Positions 44,072 through 52,627 are shown, counted from the first letter of the stretch. The stretch is 64,000 nt of DNA from Gracilimonas sp040882225 (GCA_040882225.1 JBBEBR010000011.1:1-64000), one strand, 5' to 3'. The notes: generated by a model from the letters alone, not told the origin. Program-made: numbers and translations.

Positions 44072-44126
44072 GGAGGTTTTTTGATTAGGTTTATTTTAGT
44101 GCGAGTCGATAAAATAACCCTTTATT

Positions 44127-44276
44127 GTCACTCTGAGCGCTCACAAACTATTTTTTTGGAATAATCTTGAATGCGAAGAGTCTCAAGTGATGATGAACAA
44201 TTCCGTTAATTAATAACTTGAGATCCTTCGTGGTTACCAATTTTCCCTTTAAAACTATGTTTGCACTCAGGATGAC
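44127..44276. mobile_element. MITE-like 150-bp palindromic element
   Basis: Terminal arms GTCACTCTGAG (44127-44137) and CTCAGGATGAC (44266-44276), plus an inner pair CGAAGAGTCTCAAGT (44174-44188) and ACTTGAGATCCTTCG (44216-44230). The whole can fold into one long imperfect hairpin and has no reading frame of its own. Non-coding palindromes ending in GTCAT.CTGAG are a familiar dispersed class in several bacterial groups. Target duplications were not identified. Confidence 0.65.
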
Positions 44277-44299
44277 AATGCAAGAGTATCAAAGCCAAA

Positions 44300-44339
44300 G
44301 ATAAGAGGAGTGGGGGAGAATGTCTTAGGTGAATTTGGT
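44300..44339. repeat. 40-bp direct repeat, copy 1
   Basis: Contains AGGAGTGGGGGAGAATGTCT. It is identical over 40 bp to 45001-45040 and over 35 bp to 46372-46406. It ends 5 nt from the stop codon of the leftward toxin gene. Confidence 0.9.
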
Positions 44340-44344
44340 AATGA

Positions 44345-44674
44345 TTATTGTATCAATTTGGAAAAAACTTTACTTACTTGATTTTTTAAATCAGGTGAAA
44401 TCTCACCTATAGCTTTTTCTACTATATTTTTTTCCAGGGTAGCTAATTTATGAACTCGAATAATAGAAGGGAGTTTAAGTCCAAAGTCTTTCCAACTTTC
44501 AATATGGATATCATGAACGGAATTATTTATTTGACTTGTAATTCTGCAAACTAAAATATCACCATCTTCAAAATCACCAAGAACTAATGCTGGACGTTTT
44601 TTAAATGATTTACCATCGGTGAAGGGAAACTTAAGCAAGACGATTTGACCAAAATTCAGTTGATCCATAATCAT
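44345..44674 (-). CDS. PemK/MazF-family type II toxin
   Basis: 109-residue endoribonuclease-toxin candidate. PemK/MazF fold motifs are FGQIVLLKFPFTDG with KKRPALVLG (the beta1-beta2 RP motif), CRITSQ, and RVHKLATLEKNIVEKAIGEI (the C-terminal helix). It overlaps the upstream antitoxin-like gene by one base (TAATG), the usual TA arrangement. Two starts, ATG 44674 and ATG 44668, are equally good. It lies between repeat copies 1 and 2. Confidence 0.88.
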   Translation of the reverse strand: MIMDQLNFGQIVLLKFPFTDGKSFKKRPALVLGDFEDGDILVCRITSQINNSVHDIHIESWKDFGLKLPSIIRVHKLATLEKNIVEKAIGEISPDLKNQVSKVFSKLIQ

Positions 44675-44889
44675 TAATTATCATAAACGGCATCTGAATC
44701 AGCATATCCTTTTAAAAAGTGTTCCTGAGTAGATTTCCTGTATGCAACGTCACCATTTAACTGCTCATCATCAATCAATAATATAACCCTTACACTTTTC
44801 TTTCGGCTCTCTTTTAATGCAGATTCAAATTTCTTAGGTATCTCGATTCGTTGATTCTTTATTTTCGATTTGAATTCTATTGCTTTCAT
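44674..44889 (-). CDS. Putative antitoxin of the PemK/MazF pair
   Basis: 71 residues upstream of the toxin on the same strand. The N-terminus MKAIEFKSKIKNQRIEIPKK could form an AbrB/DUF2281-like swapped-hairpin DNA-binding segment. The C-terminal half is acidic and probably disordered (DSDAVYDN), as expected for toxin binding. Identification rests on position and size. Confidence 0.72.
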   Translation of the reverse strand: MKAIEFKSKIKNQRIEIPKKFESALKESRKKSVRVILLIDDEQLNGDVAYRKSTQEHFLKGYADSDAVYDN

Positions 44890-45000
44890 AAGTCTGTCTT
44901 TTTCTAAAAAATAGAGAATTTAATCATTAATGTCTTTCGTTAGTTGACTGATAGAGTTTAAATATAGGATTTAGCTTTGGCCAAAACTGGATTTAGATTA

Positions 45001-45040
45001 GATAAGAGGAGTGGGGGAGAATGTCTTAGGTGAATTTGGT
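45001..45040. repeat. 40-bp direct repeat, copy 2
   Basis: Identical to 44300-44339. It separates the toxin-antitoxin pair from the Fic gene. It lies in the 303-bp divergent gap 44890-45192, which otherwise holds only the Fic operators. Confidence 0.9.
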
Positions 45041-45118
45041 GAGAGTACTGATTATTTACTTTGAGGAAAAACAAGATTAGCCTGACTACCATTTTCTTTT
45101 CTGTAGATTGTAAAATCT

Positions 45119-45145
45119 GAGTTATAGAAAACTTTTCTATAACTC
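45119..45145. promoter_or_regulatory. Palindromic operator upstream of fic
   Basis: Perfect 13-bp arms GAGTTATAGAAAA (45119-45131) and TTTTCTATAACTC (45133-45145) around a single C. A second, weaker copy lies at 45163-45189: GAGCTATAGAAAA then ATAACTC, ending 3 bp before the Fic ATG. An A/T-rich TATAATATA sits between them, at 45152-45160. It is likely the binding site of the winged-helix domain at the C-terminus of the Fic protein itself, giving autoregulation. Confidence 0.7.
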
Positions 45146-45192
45146 ATTTTTTATAATATATTGAGCTATAGAAAATAAGGGCATAACTCACG

Positions 45193-46302
45193 ATGTGGAA
45201 TTGGCAACATAAAGATTGGCCGGAATTTGTATACGACCCGGAAGAGTTTTCGGGTTATGAAAACAAGTTCCTGCAAAAATCAGGAATCATGCTTGGTAGT
45301 ATGAAGCATATTACCGAGGAAGATCAAGCTACGCTCAAGGTAAACCTGATAAGTGATGAAGCCTTCAAAACCTCTGAAATTGAAGGAGATATTTTGGACA
45401 GAGATTCTTTGCAATCCTCCATAAAGAAGCAGTTTGGTTTACAATCCGATAACCGAAAAATTTCTCCGGCCGAGCAGGGAGTGGCTGAAATGATGGTGGA
45501 TGTGTACCAAAATTTCCAAACCCCGATTGACCTTGATTTGCTGTTTAATTGGCACCAGATGCTTATGAGTGGACGAAGAGATCTTCAAGTGATAGGAGGT
45601 TATCGTATCCACTCAGAACCAATGCAAGTGGTATCCGGCCCTGTTAACCGCCCAGCCGTTCATTTTGAAGCTCCGCCTTTCGAGAAAATTCCTGAAGAAA
45701 TAGATCGTTTTATTGAGTGGTTTAACCGTACCCGGGCGGGTGGTCCCCAGGAATTGCCCGGTTTATTACGTTCCGGCATCGCCCATTTGTACTTCGAAAG
45801 TATTCACCCGTTTGAGGATGGGAACGGCCGCATAGGGAGAGGGATATCCGAAAAGGTATTATCCCAAAGCTTGGCCCGGCCAACACTAATTGCGATTTCC
45901 ACAACCATCGAAGCCCATAAAAAAGCATATTATCTGGCTTTACACCGTGCTTCAGCGGGCCTGGAGATTTCGGACTGGCTACACTATTTTTGCAAGATGG
46001 TATTGAATGCCCAAGATCGTACCCAAAGCATGATCGATTTCCTTATTGAGAAGGGGAAGTACTACCAAGCTTATATGGACCAACTCAATGACCGTCAGGC
46101 TAAAGTTGTAGAACGGATGTTCAGGGAAGGTATTTCCGGTTTTGAAGGAGGACTAAGTGCGAAGAATTATCTTAGCATTACCGGAACCACAAGAGCAACG
46201 GCCACCAGAGATTTACAAAGCCTGGTTGAAATGGGGGCTTTCACCAGAACCGGTAAAAGAAAATATACGCGTTATTTCCTGAATATTGACATGAATCGGT
46301 GA
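45193..46302 (+). CDS. Fic-family AMP-transferase with N-terminal inhibitory helix and C-terminal wHTH
   Basis: Fic core motif HPFEDGNGRIGR with catalytic His 205; such enzymes transfer AMP, or another nucleotide moiety, to hydroxyl groups of proteins. The N-terminal DUF4172-like part (WNWQHKDWPEFVYDPEEF) carries TSEIEG at residues 60-65, matching the (S/T)xxxE(G/N) inhibitory motif, so this is a class II, self-inhibited Fic protein. The C-terminal ~70 residues form a winged helix (YLSITGTTRATATRDLQSL, GKRKYTRYFLNI). Length 369 is normal. It lies between repeat copies 2 and 3. Confidence 0.93.
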   Translation: MWNWQHKDWPEFVYDPEEFSGYENKFLQKSGIMLGSMKHITEEDQATLKVNLISDEAFKTSEIEGDILDRDSLQSSIKKQFGLQSDNRKISPAEQGVAEMMVDVYQNFQTPIDLDLLFNWHQMLMSGRRDLQVIGGYRIHSEPMQVVSGPVNRPAVHFEAPPFEKIPEEIDRFIEWFNRTRAGGPQELPGLLRSGIAHLYFESIHPFEDGNGRIGRGISEKVLSQSLARPTLIAISTTIEAHKKAYYLALHRASAGLEISDWLHYFCKMVLNAQDRTQSMIDFLIEKGKYYQAYMDQLNDRQAKVVERMFREGISGFEGGLSAKNYLSITGTTRATATRDLQSLVEMGAFTRTGKRKYTRYFLNIDMNR

Positions 46303-46371
46303 CGCATAATGGTGCAGAGGTTTAGCGATGTATTTTTGGTTGAAGTGAGATTATTGAAAGGCTTAAAAGAT

Positions 46372-46406
46372 TAAGAGGAGTGGGGGAGAATGTCTTAGGT
46401 GAATTT
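46372..46406. repeat. Direct repeat, copy 3
   Basis: 35 bp identical to the cores of copies 1 and 2. Its right end overlaps the first two bases of the stop codon of the leftward flippase gene, so the flippase 3' end is a junction. Confidence 0.9.
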
Positions 46407-47883
46407 ATAGCTTCAAATATTTAGCTGATATTTTTTTAACAGTGTGTTTAAATTCATCTGAAAGATCGAAAATCCATATGATAGCCAAGTATAAAATAGC
46501 CATTATCGTAGAGCGGATAAAAGTATCCAGGTATATGTTTTCCAAATATGGTAACTGAAAAGAAAGTATTAGTATTACAACTCCATTTACTATAATTCCA
46601 ATAGTTTTCCAACTGAAGGGCTGCATCGAAAATTTTATCTGAACAAATACCAGTTTAATAATATTGTAAACCAGCATAGAACAAGAAGTAGCTAATGCGG
46701 CACCAATAATTCCATAACGAGGAATAAGAAAAGCATTCATGGCAATGGAAAAAACGACAAGAAAAGAAGTAAATAGCATATCATGCTTATAATATTTGGA
46801 AGAAAGTATGATCTGTCCATTTGTTCCGCTTATCATATCAAAAAGATTAGCGGCACCTATCAGCAGGATTACAATTCCTCCGGCAGCATATTCCTCCGGA
46901 AGCATAGCAAAGAGATTATCCATATTCGCCCATACCCCGATATAGAACAAAAAGCCCACCAAGAACATGTTAAGCGATGTCTGTTTATACATCTTACTCA
47001 CACTTTTTAGGTCATTATTCTCCATATCCTTGGAAATAAGAGGAAATGAGATTTTAGAAATAGATCTTCTAGCTACAGAGATCACAGTACCTACATAGAA
47101 AGCTATGGCATAAATTCCCGTTTGCTCCAGTCCTTTGTAGGCGCTCAGCATCAGGATATCAATATTACCCACTAAGATCATTGTGATTCTTCCGAAGAAA
47201 GAATAAAAACTGTAGGAACTAATTCTTTTCAGAATTGGCTTGTTAATTAGTTCCAATGGCAGGCTAAGATTCAGGTAATTCTTTTGAAAACTATAAATCA
47301 GCAGGATCAATAATATAAGGCCATAATTTCCGACAAAGATAAAGATAAAAGTGTCGAATGAGATGAAACCAAAATATACCAGAATCAGACTGATTACAAT
47401 TACAATCCGTTGTAATACATCCTGAAGGAATGAGGCAAATACAGTATCCAACAAAGAACTGATATAACTTGATAAGACTGCAAAAAGAGCAGAAAAAAGG
47501 ATCAATGGGATGATGAAATGATAATATAATCCTAATAGTGGGGAATCCTCATAAATATTAACTACGAAATCCTGAAACAGGAGGATGAAAATGCTTAGTA
47601 AAAGAAAGACAAAAACTACAGGGATTATAAAGAGCAGAAATAATCCTCTGGTATTTTCTGTATGCTGAATCAAATACGGAAATTGTTTAATAATGGTATT
47701 TGGTATTCCAATGCTGATTATTTGTGAACCCACAAACATAATGGCTAAAAGAGTTCTAGTGAGGCCAAATTCTTCAGCTCCTAAAATATTTGGAAATAAC
47801 TGAACGGTAGAAATGAAACCAATTATAATTCCTAAATAAGAAATTACAGCGTTTCTGATACTTTGATTTATGATGATTCCCAA
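46405..47883 (-). CDS. Wzx-type polysaccharide flippase
   Basis: 492-residue, 12-14-helix protein of the MOP exporter superfamily (MVGSQIISIGIPNTIIKQFP, SYSFYSFFGRITMILVG, GIIGAALATSCSMLVYNI). It should translocate an undecaprenyl-linked repeat unit across the inner membrane. It is divergent from the WecF-like gene and marks the left edge of the polysaccharide locus. The sequence is AT-rich, like its neighbours and unlike hisS. Confidence 0.88.
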   Translation of the reverse strand: MGIIINQSIRNAVISYLGIIIGFISTVQLFPNILGAEEFGLTRTLLAIMFVGSQIISIGIPNTIIKQFPYLIQHTENTRGLFLLFIIPVVFVFLLLSIFILLFQDFVVNIYEDSPLLGLYYHFIIPLILFSALFAVLSSYISSLLDTVFASFLQDVLQRIVIVISLILVYFGFISFDTFIFIFVGNYGLILLILLIYSFQKNYLNLSLPLELINKPILKRISSYSFYSFFGRITMILVGNIDILMLSAYKGLEQTGIYAIAFYVGTVISVARRSISKISFPLISKDMENNDLKSVSKMYKQTSLNMFLVGFLFYIGVWANMDNLFAMLPEEYAAGGIVILLIGAANLFDMISGTNGQIILSSKYYKHDMLFTSFLVVFSIAMNAFLIPRYGIIGAALATSCSMLVYNIIKLVFVQIKFSMQPFSWKTIGIIVNGVVILILSFQLPYLENIYLDTFIRSTIMAILYLAIIWIFDLSDEFKHTVKKISAKYLKL

Positions 47884-48018
47884 ATTCTGCCAGTCTCTAA
47901 TACAATATTGTTATTGAAAAAAAATGATGATTTATGTCGGAGAGGTATAATTAAAGATAAAAATTACTATGTTTGATTCACAGGAAGGTTGTATTAATAT
48001 CAAACCCTCACGCTCTAC

Positions 48019-49095
48019 TTGCACCTGATAGTTCATATATCACCGAAAGGTATCTTTATTCATGATTTTATAGCTTTTGTTGAAAAGTATTTCAATAAGA
48101 GAGGACATAAATATTTTTTATATGTGAAAAAAGATGTTTTAGAGAAAGAAGTGAGAGATAATGAATATTTTATAAACTATAGTTCAAAAATAATCAAATT
48201 TCAGTCTCTGCGAAATTTGATTAAAATGATTACGGAGATTAACAGGGCGGAAAAAGTAATACTACATGGTCTCAATGAATCTCTCACTGTTCTTCTGCTA
48301 CTATTTATGCCATGGAATTTAAAAAAATGTTATTGGTTTTCATGGGGAGCGGATATTTATAAATATCAACAAGATGATCTTTCCCTTAAGCTGAGAATTT
48401 TATACATACTAAAAAGGATTGTAGTAAACCAACTTGGTTATATTGTTGTGACGATTGAGGGAGAGTACAAAAATATAAAGAAATGGTTTGGTGCGCGGGG
48501 TAAATGGATAAGTAGTTTTAAGTACCCAAGCAATTTGTATAAAGATCAACCCGTAAATTATCAGTCTGTTGATGACGGTGTGACCAGAATTTTACTGGGA
48601 AACTCTGCAAGTCCTTCCAATAATCATATGGAAGTTTTGGAGCGGATAAAGCAGACGATTCCGAAACATGCTGAATATATCATCTATTGTCCGCTTTCCT
48701 ATGGGGATGCTTCGAATGCAAAAAAAGTATGTGATAAAGGTCATTATTATTTTGGTGATCGATTTAAACCATTAATAGATTTTATGCCTTTGGATGATTA
48801 TTTAAACCTTTTGTTTAAAATTGATATCGCAATTTTTAATCATAATAGGCAGCAAGGGATGGGAAATATCATCACATTACTTGGTATGGGGAAAAAAGTA
48901 TTCATAAGAGAAGATGTTACACCATGGGAATTTTTTAATGGATTAGATATAAATATTTTTTCGATTAATGATCTTGAATTCAAACCTCTAGACGAGGTAT
49001 CTAAAGAGCAAAACTTAAAGGTAATCAGAAGCTATTTTTCAGTAGAAAGATTAAAAAATGAACTGAACAAAATTTTTCATTCACCTAATTTATGA
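48019..49095 (+). CDS. WecF-like 4-acetamido-4,6-dideoxygalactosyltransferase (GT56)
   Basis: 358 residues matching the Fuc4NAc-transferase family of enterobacterial common antigen: WFSWGADIYKYQQDD, ILLGNSASPSNNHMEVLE, YIIYCPLSYGD, FMPLDDYLNLL, GMGNIITLLGMGKKVFIRED. It would transfer Fuc4NAc from its dTDP form to a lipid-linked acceptor at the membrane. TTG start at 48019. ATGA overlap with the aminotransferase gene. Confidence 0.85.
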   Translation: MHLIVHISPKGIFIHDFIAFVEKYFNKRGHKYFLYVKKDVLEKEVRDNEYFINYSSKIIKFQSLRNLIKMITEINRAEKVILHGLNESLTVLLLLFMPWNLKKCYWFSWGADIYKYQQDDLSLKLRILYILKRIVVNQLGYIVVTIEGEYKNIKKWFGARGKWISSFKYPSNLYKDQPVNYQSVDDGVTRILLGNSASPSNNHMEVLERIKQTIPKHAEYIIYCPLSYGDASNAKKVCDKGHYYFGDRFKPLIDFMPLDDYLNLLFKIDIAIFNHNRQQGMGNIITLLGMGKKVFIREDVTPWEFFNGLDINIFSINDLEFKPLDEVSKEQNLKVIRSYFSVERLKNELNKIFHSPNL

Positions 49096-50216
49096 TACCA
49101 TTCAATAAACAAAACCTTTTTGGGGATGAACTTGAATATATTAAAGATACCTACGCTTCTCGAAAAGTTGCCGGTGATGGTAAATACACCAAATGGTGTA
49201 ATTCCTTTATTGAAAATAAATTCGGAACTAAAAAAGCTTTACTGACAACATCAGGCACGCATGCTCTTGAATTAGCCATGCTATTAATAGATCTTAAACC
49301 CGGTGATGAAGTAATTATCCCCTCTTATACTTTTGTATCTACAGCAAATGCCATTGTGTTGCGAGGAGCCACTCCTGTCTTTGTAGATATTAGAAAGGAC
49401 ACATTAAACATGAATGAAAAATTAATTGAAGAGAAAATTTCAGAGAGAACGAAAGCAATACTACCTGTTCATTATGCAGGCGTTTCATGTGAGATGGATT
49501 CAATAAATAATATTGCTGAAAAATATAATTTGTTTGTTATCGAAGATGCGGCTCAGGGTGTGAATGCCAAATACAAAGACCGGTATTTAGGAACATTGGG
49601 CCATTTTGGATGCTACAGTTTTCATGAAACCAAAAACTATAGTATGGGTGAGGGTGGGGCCATTTTAATTAATGACGAACGATTTATAGAACGAGCAGAA
49701 ATCCTTCGTGAAAAAGGAACCAATAGGGCAAAATTTTTTCGAGGTGAAGTGGATAAATATACTTGGGTTGATATTGGATCAAGCTTTTTGCCTTCAGATA
49801 TCAATGCCGCCATACTCAGAGCTCAATTTGAACATCTCGATCAGATTCAAAAAAAGAGAACCTCTATATTTGATTTTTATTATAAAGCTCTGAAACCACT
49901 TCATGATTCAGGAATGATTCGTCTTCCCATTATACCCGACAATTGTTCTTCAAATGCACATATGTTCTATATTCTTGCTAAAGATATGGAGGAAAGAACA
50001 AGACTGATCAGTCATCTTAAGGAATCAGGAATTTTAGCTGTCTTTCACTATGTTCCGCTCCATTCAAGCGAATTTGCCCGAAGTCAATTCGGTAATATAA
50101 AACTTCCGGTAACGGAAGAATTATCGCAGAGATTGGTTCGATTACCTATGTATTATGATCTAGAAATGAAGGAAGTCGATGCTGTTATTCATGCCATTAA
50201 TTCCTTTTATAACTAA
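49092..50216 (+). CDS. wecE: dTDP-4-amino-4,6-dideoxygalactose transaminase (WecE-like)
   Basis: PLP-dependent DegT/DnrJ/EryC1/StrS aminotransferase: LTTSGTHALELAML, PSYTFVSTANAIVLRGATP, VIEDAAQGV, and YSFHETKNYSMGEGGAI with the PLP lysine in HETKN. It is closest to WecE/RffA, which makes dTDP-Fuc4N from the 4-keto sugar. Placement directly after a WecF-like transferase supports that specificity. Confidence 0.88.
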   Translation: MIPFNKQNLFGDELEYIKDTYASRKVAGDGKYTKWCNSFIENKFGTKKALLTTSGTHALELAMLLIDLKPGDEVIIPSYTFVSTANAIVLRGATPVFVDIRKDTLNMNEKLIEEKISERTKAILPVHYAGVSCEMDSINNIAEKYNLFVIEDAAQGVNAKYKDRYLGTLGHFGCYSFHETKNYSMGEGGAILINDERFIERAEILREKGTNRAKFFRGEVDKYTWVDIGSSFLPSDINAAILRAQFEHLDQIQKKRTSIFDFYYKALKPLHDSGMIRLPIIPDNCSSNAHMFYILAKDMEERTRLISHLKESGILAVFHYVPLHSSEFARSQFGNIKLPVTEELSQRLVRLPMYYDLEMKEVDAVIHAINSFYN

Positions 50217-50267
50217 TAATTATTGTATCTGAGTATCACAATTGAAATCTTATTTAATTAAAACAGT

Positions 50268-50753
50268 ATGATATCAAGTAAAGCGAAAATTGGTAAAAAC
50301 ACTGATATCCATCCTTTAGCATATATAGAAGATGGAGTTGAAGTTGGAGATAATACTAAAATAGGTCCATTTTGCATTGTCCGAGAAGGGGCAAAGATAG
50401 GTGAAAATTGCAAGTTTACCGCCTATTGTGAAATAAGGGAAAATGTGATGATTGGAGATAACACATCATTTGGCAGTAGGTGTACAATATCGGCTAATGC
50501 TACTATTGGAAAAGGCGTGACAATTAAATATGGATTTGTATTAACTGATACTCCAGATCTTAAACATGGCGATGTAAAAGTAGTTAAAGGAGTTGGTGAC
50601 GGTGCGATGATCGGTGCTAATGTAACTTTAATGCCCGGTTTCTTTATCGGTAAAAATGTAATAATAGGAGCATGTTCACAAGTTCGCTCTAATGTATCCG
50701 ATAATGAAATTTGGTATGGAAATCCTGCAAAATTTTTTAAAATAAATAAATGA
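50268..50753 (+). CDS. Left-handed beta-helix acyltransferase
   Basis: 161 residues of hexapeptide repeats (IGKNTDIHPLAYIEDGVEVG, NTKIGPFCIVREGAKIG, GANVTLMPGFFIGKNVIIG). Closest to sugar-nucleotide N-acetyltransferases such as FdtC or WlbB-type enzymes. Because a WecD-like acetyltransferase follows, it may acylate another position or another amino sugar. Its stop overlaps the next start (ATGA). Confidence 0.82.
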   Translation: MISSKAKIGKNTDIHPLAYIEDGVEVGDNTKIGPFCIVREGAKIGENCKFTAYCEIRENVMIGDNTSFGSRCTISANATIGKGVTIKYGFVLTDTPDLKHGDVKVVKGVGDGAMIGANVTLMPGFFIGKNVIIGACSQVRSNVSDNEIWYGNPAKFFKINK

Positions 50754-51427
50754 AAATAAATGAATGGATGTCAAATTTCTACGGAATGCCTTGGTTGGAA
50801 ATAGAAGATGAGAATGATGCCATAGAAGATCAAAAAAAATGTCTACTGGAATGGAGAGTACCAGTACAAAATATTTCTTCTTTTTTTTCGGCTCAGGAAA
50901 AAAATTTTGATTTGGTAGAAAGTTCTATTCTTTTTGAAACAAAAGTTAAAGGATTACCTGTTGAGTTTCCTGAAATTTCATTGGCTACAGATGATGATTT
51001 GGATGAAATGCTTCAAATCACACACAAGTGTATGATTAGAAATGAAATGGTATATACTCGTTTTAAAAACTCAAGATATTTCACTATTGAACAATGTGAT
51101 GAATATTATCAATTGTCTGTAAAGAATAATTTCTTTGATAAAAAAACAGTTTCTGTTGTTTCAAGAGATAATTATGGAATTAATGGTTTTTATATGCTCA
51201 AAGAAGTAAATGGAAATGTTTTTAAAGGAGTCATGACTGGAGTGTTGCCTCATGCACGGGGAAAACGATTGCATATTAAAATGCAACAATTTTCATTTGC
51301 ATTTATTGACCGTAGCATTACAGTAATAAATTCCACGCAACTAAATAATTTTAATGTTATAAAAAATCATATGAAAGAAGGCCGAAACATTTCAAAAATT
51401 GAGTATATTTTTTATCTAAAAAAATAG
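50750..51427 (+). CDS. WecD-like GNAT acetyltransferase
   Basis: 225 residues. The layout follows E. coli WecD (dTDP-Fuc4N acetyltransferase): N-terminal WMSNFYGMPWLEI, a KNFDLVESSILFETKV strand, DDDLDEMLQITHKCMIRNE, GFYMLKEV, then a GNAT acetyl-CoA loop region (GVLPHARGKRLHIKM) and NSTQLNNFNVIKNH. The pyrophosphate loop is weakly conserved. It probably completes dTDP-Fuc4NAc. Start overlaps the upstream gene by 4 bp. Markedly AT-rich. Confidence 0.68.
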   Translation: MKINEWMSNFYGMPWLEIEDENDAIEDQKKCLLEWRVPVQNISSFFSAQEKNFDLVESSILFETKVKGLPVEFPEISLATDDDLDEMLQITHKCMIRNEMVYTRFKNSRYFTIEQCDEYYQLSVKNNFFDKKTVSVVSRDNYGINGFYMLKEVNGNVFKGVMTGVLPHARGKRLHIKMQQFSFAFIDRSITVINSTQLNNFNVIKNHMKEGRNISKIEYIFYLKK

Positions 51428-51510
51428 AAATAGACCTCACTCATTGTTGCGGTATATATAGAATAAATATTCATGTCCTTTCCACCAAAATGATAAAGAT
51501 TATCGGCTTG

Positions 51511-51539
51511 AATAAACGCTCGTTTTAGTAGTGTTTATT
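51511..51539. terminator. Possible hairpin terminator at the end of the wec-like operon
   Basis: Stem AATAAACGCT (51511-51520) and AGTGTTTATT (51530-51539), one mismatch, 9-nt loop, followed by TTTG. It overlaps the 3' end of the convergent methyltransferase gene. Confidence 0.4.
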
Positions 51540-52355
51540 TTTGTGAGGCACATTTAATTTTTCCCCTTTTATTTTTAGTGAAAACTTCTTGTTTGGAAAG
51601 CTTGGAAATTTAGTAAAATGTACCGGTAGCTCTATATTCTCTATGTAAACAGCACACATGGTGTTTGATACATGATATAAGTTTTTGTGTTTATCTTTAG
51701 GAATTCCATCTAAAATTGCTTTCAAAGTGGTATAACGAGTATTTTCAGTATGGAAGCCATAGTCATGCCATACGATTACTGCGCTATTGCTTTTTCTTAA
51801 AGGGAATACTTTTTTAGTGTCGCTTAATACACCTTCATAGGTATGATCCCCATCTACAAATATGAGATCAAATTTCTTGTCAAGTTGATTGAAATCATAT
51901 GTGTGAGAATTCGCTTCAATTCTTTTTATTTTATTTATATGGTTTGAAAATACCCCATGAACTTTGATGAATTCTTCTCCAAAATTTAATTGTTTCATTT
52001 CATCACTAGACAATGTTAATGATGTACAATCTTCAGTAACATTCGAAACATTAACCAAGCTCTCTCCCCTCCAACTACCTATTTCTAAATAGGCACATTT
52101 ACTAATCTTTTTTGCCAATGATTTAAGCAAAACTAAATCGGTTATAAGGGATGTACCTTGTAAAAAACTATAAGAATCTATTTCTTCATCCAAACCTGGA
52201 AACAAGTCTAAAATGTTAATTGAAGGTAGTTGTTCAATGTTATATTTAGCAATGAGCTTTTTTTTAAAATAAACTTGTTCTCGAACCCTTACGCCCTCCA
52301 ATAGAACTGCGATTGGGTTTTGAAGTAATACTTTTAGCCCTAGTTTCTTATTCAT
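51525..52355 (-). CDS. Class I SAM-dependent methyltransferase (Methyltransf_24-like)
   Basis: 276 residues with a Rossmann methyltransferase core: CAYLEIGSWRGESLVNVS (SAM-binding motif I), DLIFVDGDHTYEGVLSD (motif IV region), SAVIVWHDYGFH. Enzymes like this modify sugars or cephalosporin-type substrates; in this locus a sugar O-methyltransferase is plausible. It points left, convergent with the Fuc4NAc cassette, and is AT-rich. Confidence 0.78.
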   Translation of the reverse strand: MNKKLGLKVLLQNPIAVLLEGVRVREQVYFKKKLIAKYNIEQLPSINILDLFPGLDEEIDSYSFLQGTSLITDLVLLKSLAKKISKCAYLEIGSWRGESLVNVSNVTEDCTSLTLSSDEMKQLNFGEEFIKVHGVFSNHINKIKRIEANSHTYDFNQLDKKFDLIFVDGDHTYEGVLSDTKKVFPLRKSNSAVIVWHDYGFHTENTRYTTLKAILDGIPKDKHKNLYHVSNTMCAVYIENIELPVHFTKFPSFPNKKFSLKIKGEKLNVPHKNKHY

Positions 52356-52482
52356 TCAAAATGTATTTATTGTTTAAATATATTATGCTTAATAATATCA
52401 TAAATAGATAGAAAATATTTAAAGAACGTAAGGAAATATAAATAATGACGGTTGCGATTACTAAAACAGTGAATTGTAATCT

Positions 52483-52627
52483 CTAAAAAAGAGCTCCTTT
52501 AAATTCTTTTGCCCATTTCTGATATTCAATTTCCTTTTCATCCAGACTTTATTTTAGCAACGATTTAGCTTCATGTTCTACCCTAATATCCGGGGAAATT
52601 TCTTTCAAGGACCATCAAAATTTTCAT
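52483..52627 (-). pseudogene. Relic of a GT4 glycosyltransferase
   Basis: Read leftward from the ATG at 52627, the frame gives MKILMVLERNFP. After a one-base frameshift it continues as DIRVEHEAKSLLK, the classic N-terminus of GT4 enzymes (FPPDIRVEHEA). A stop follows, then SLDEKEIEYQKWAKEFKGAL to a final TAG at 52483, which looks like a gene 3' end. The ATG overlaps the wecB stop (ATGA), so it was once the next gene of that operon. Most of the middle is deleted. Confidence 0.7.

Noticed and set aside
44300..45040. Short repeats as a CRISPR array
   Set aside because: Only three copies, spaced by whole genes of 661 and 1331 bp; no cas genes.
44300..46406. The three direct repeats as integron attC sites with gene cassettes
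   Set aside because: They lack the self-complementary R and L boxes and the GTTRRRY core of attC sites, the cassette genes point in different directions, and no integrase is present.
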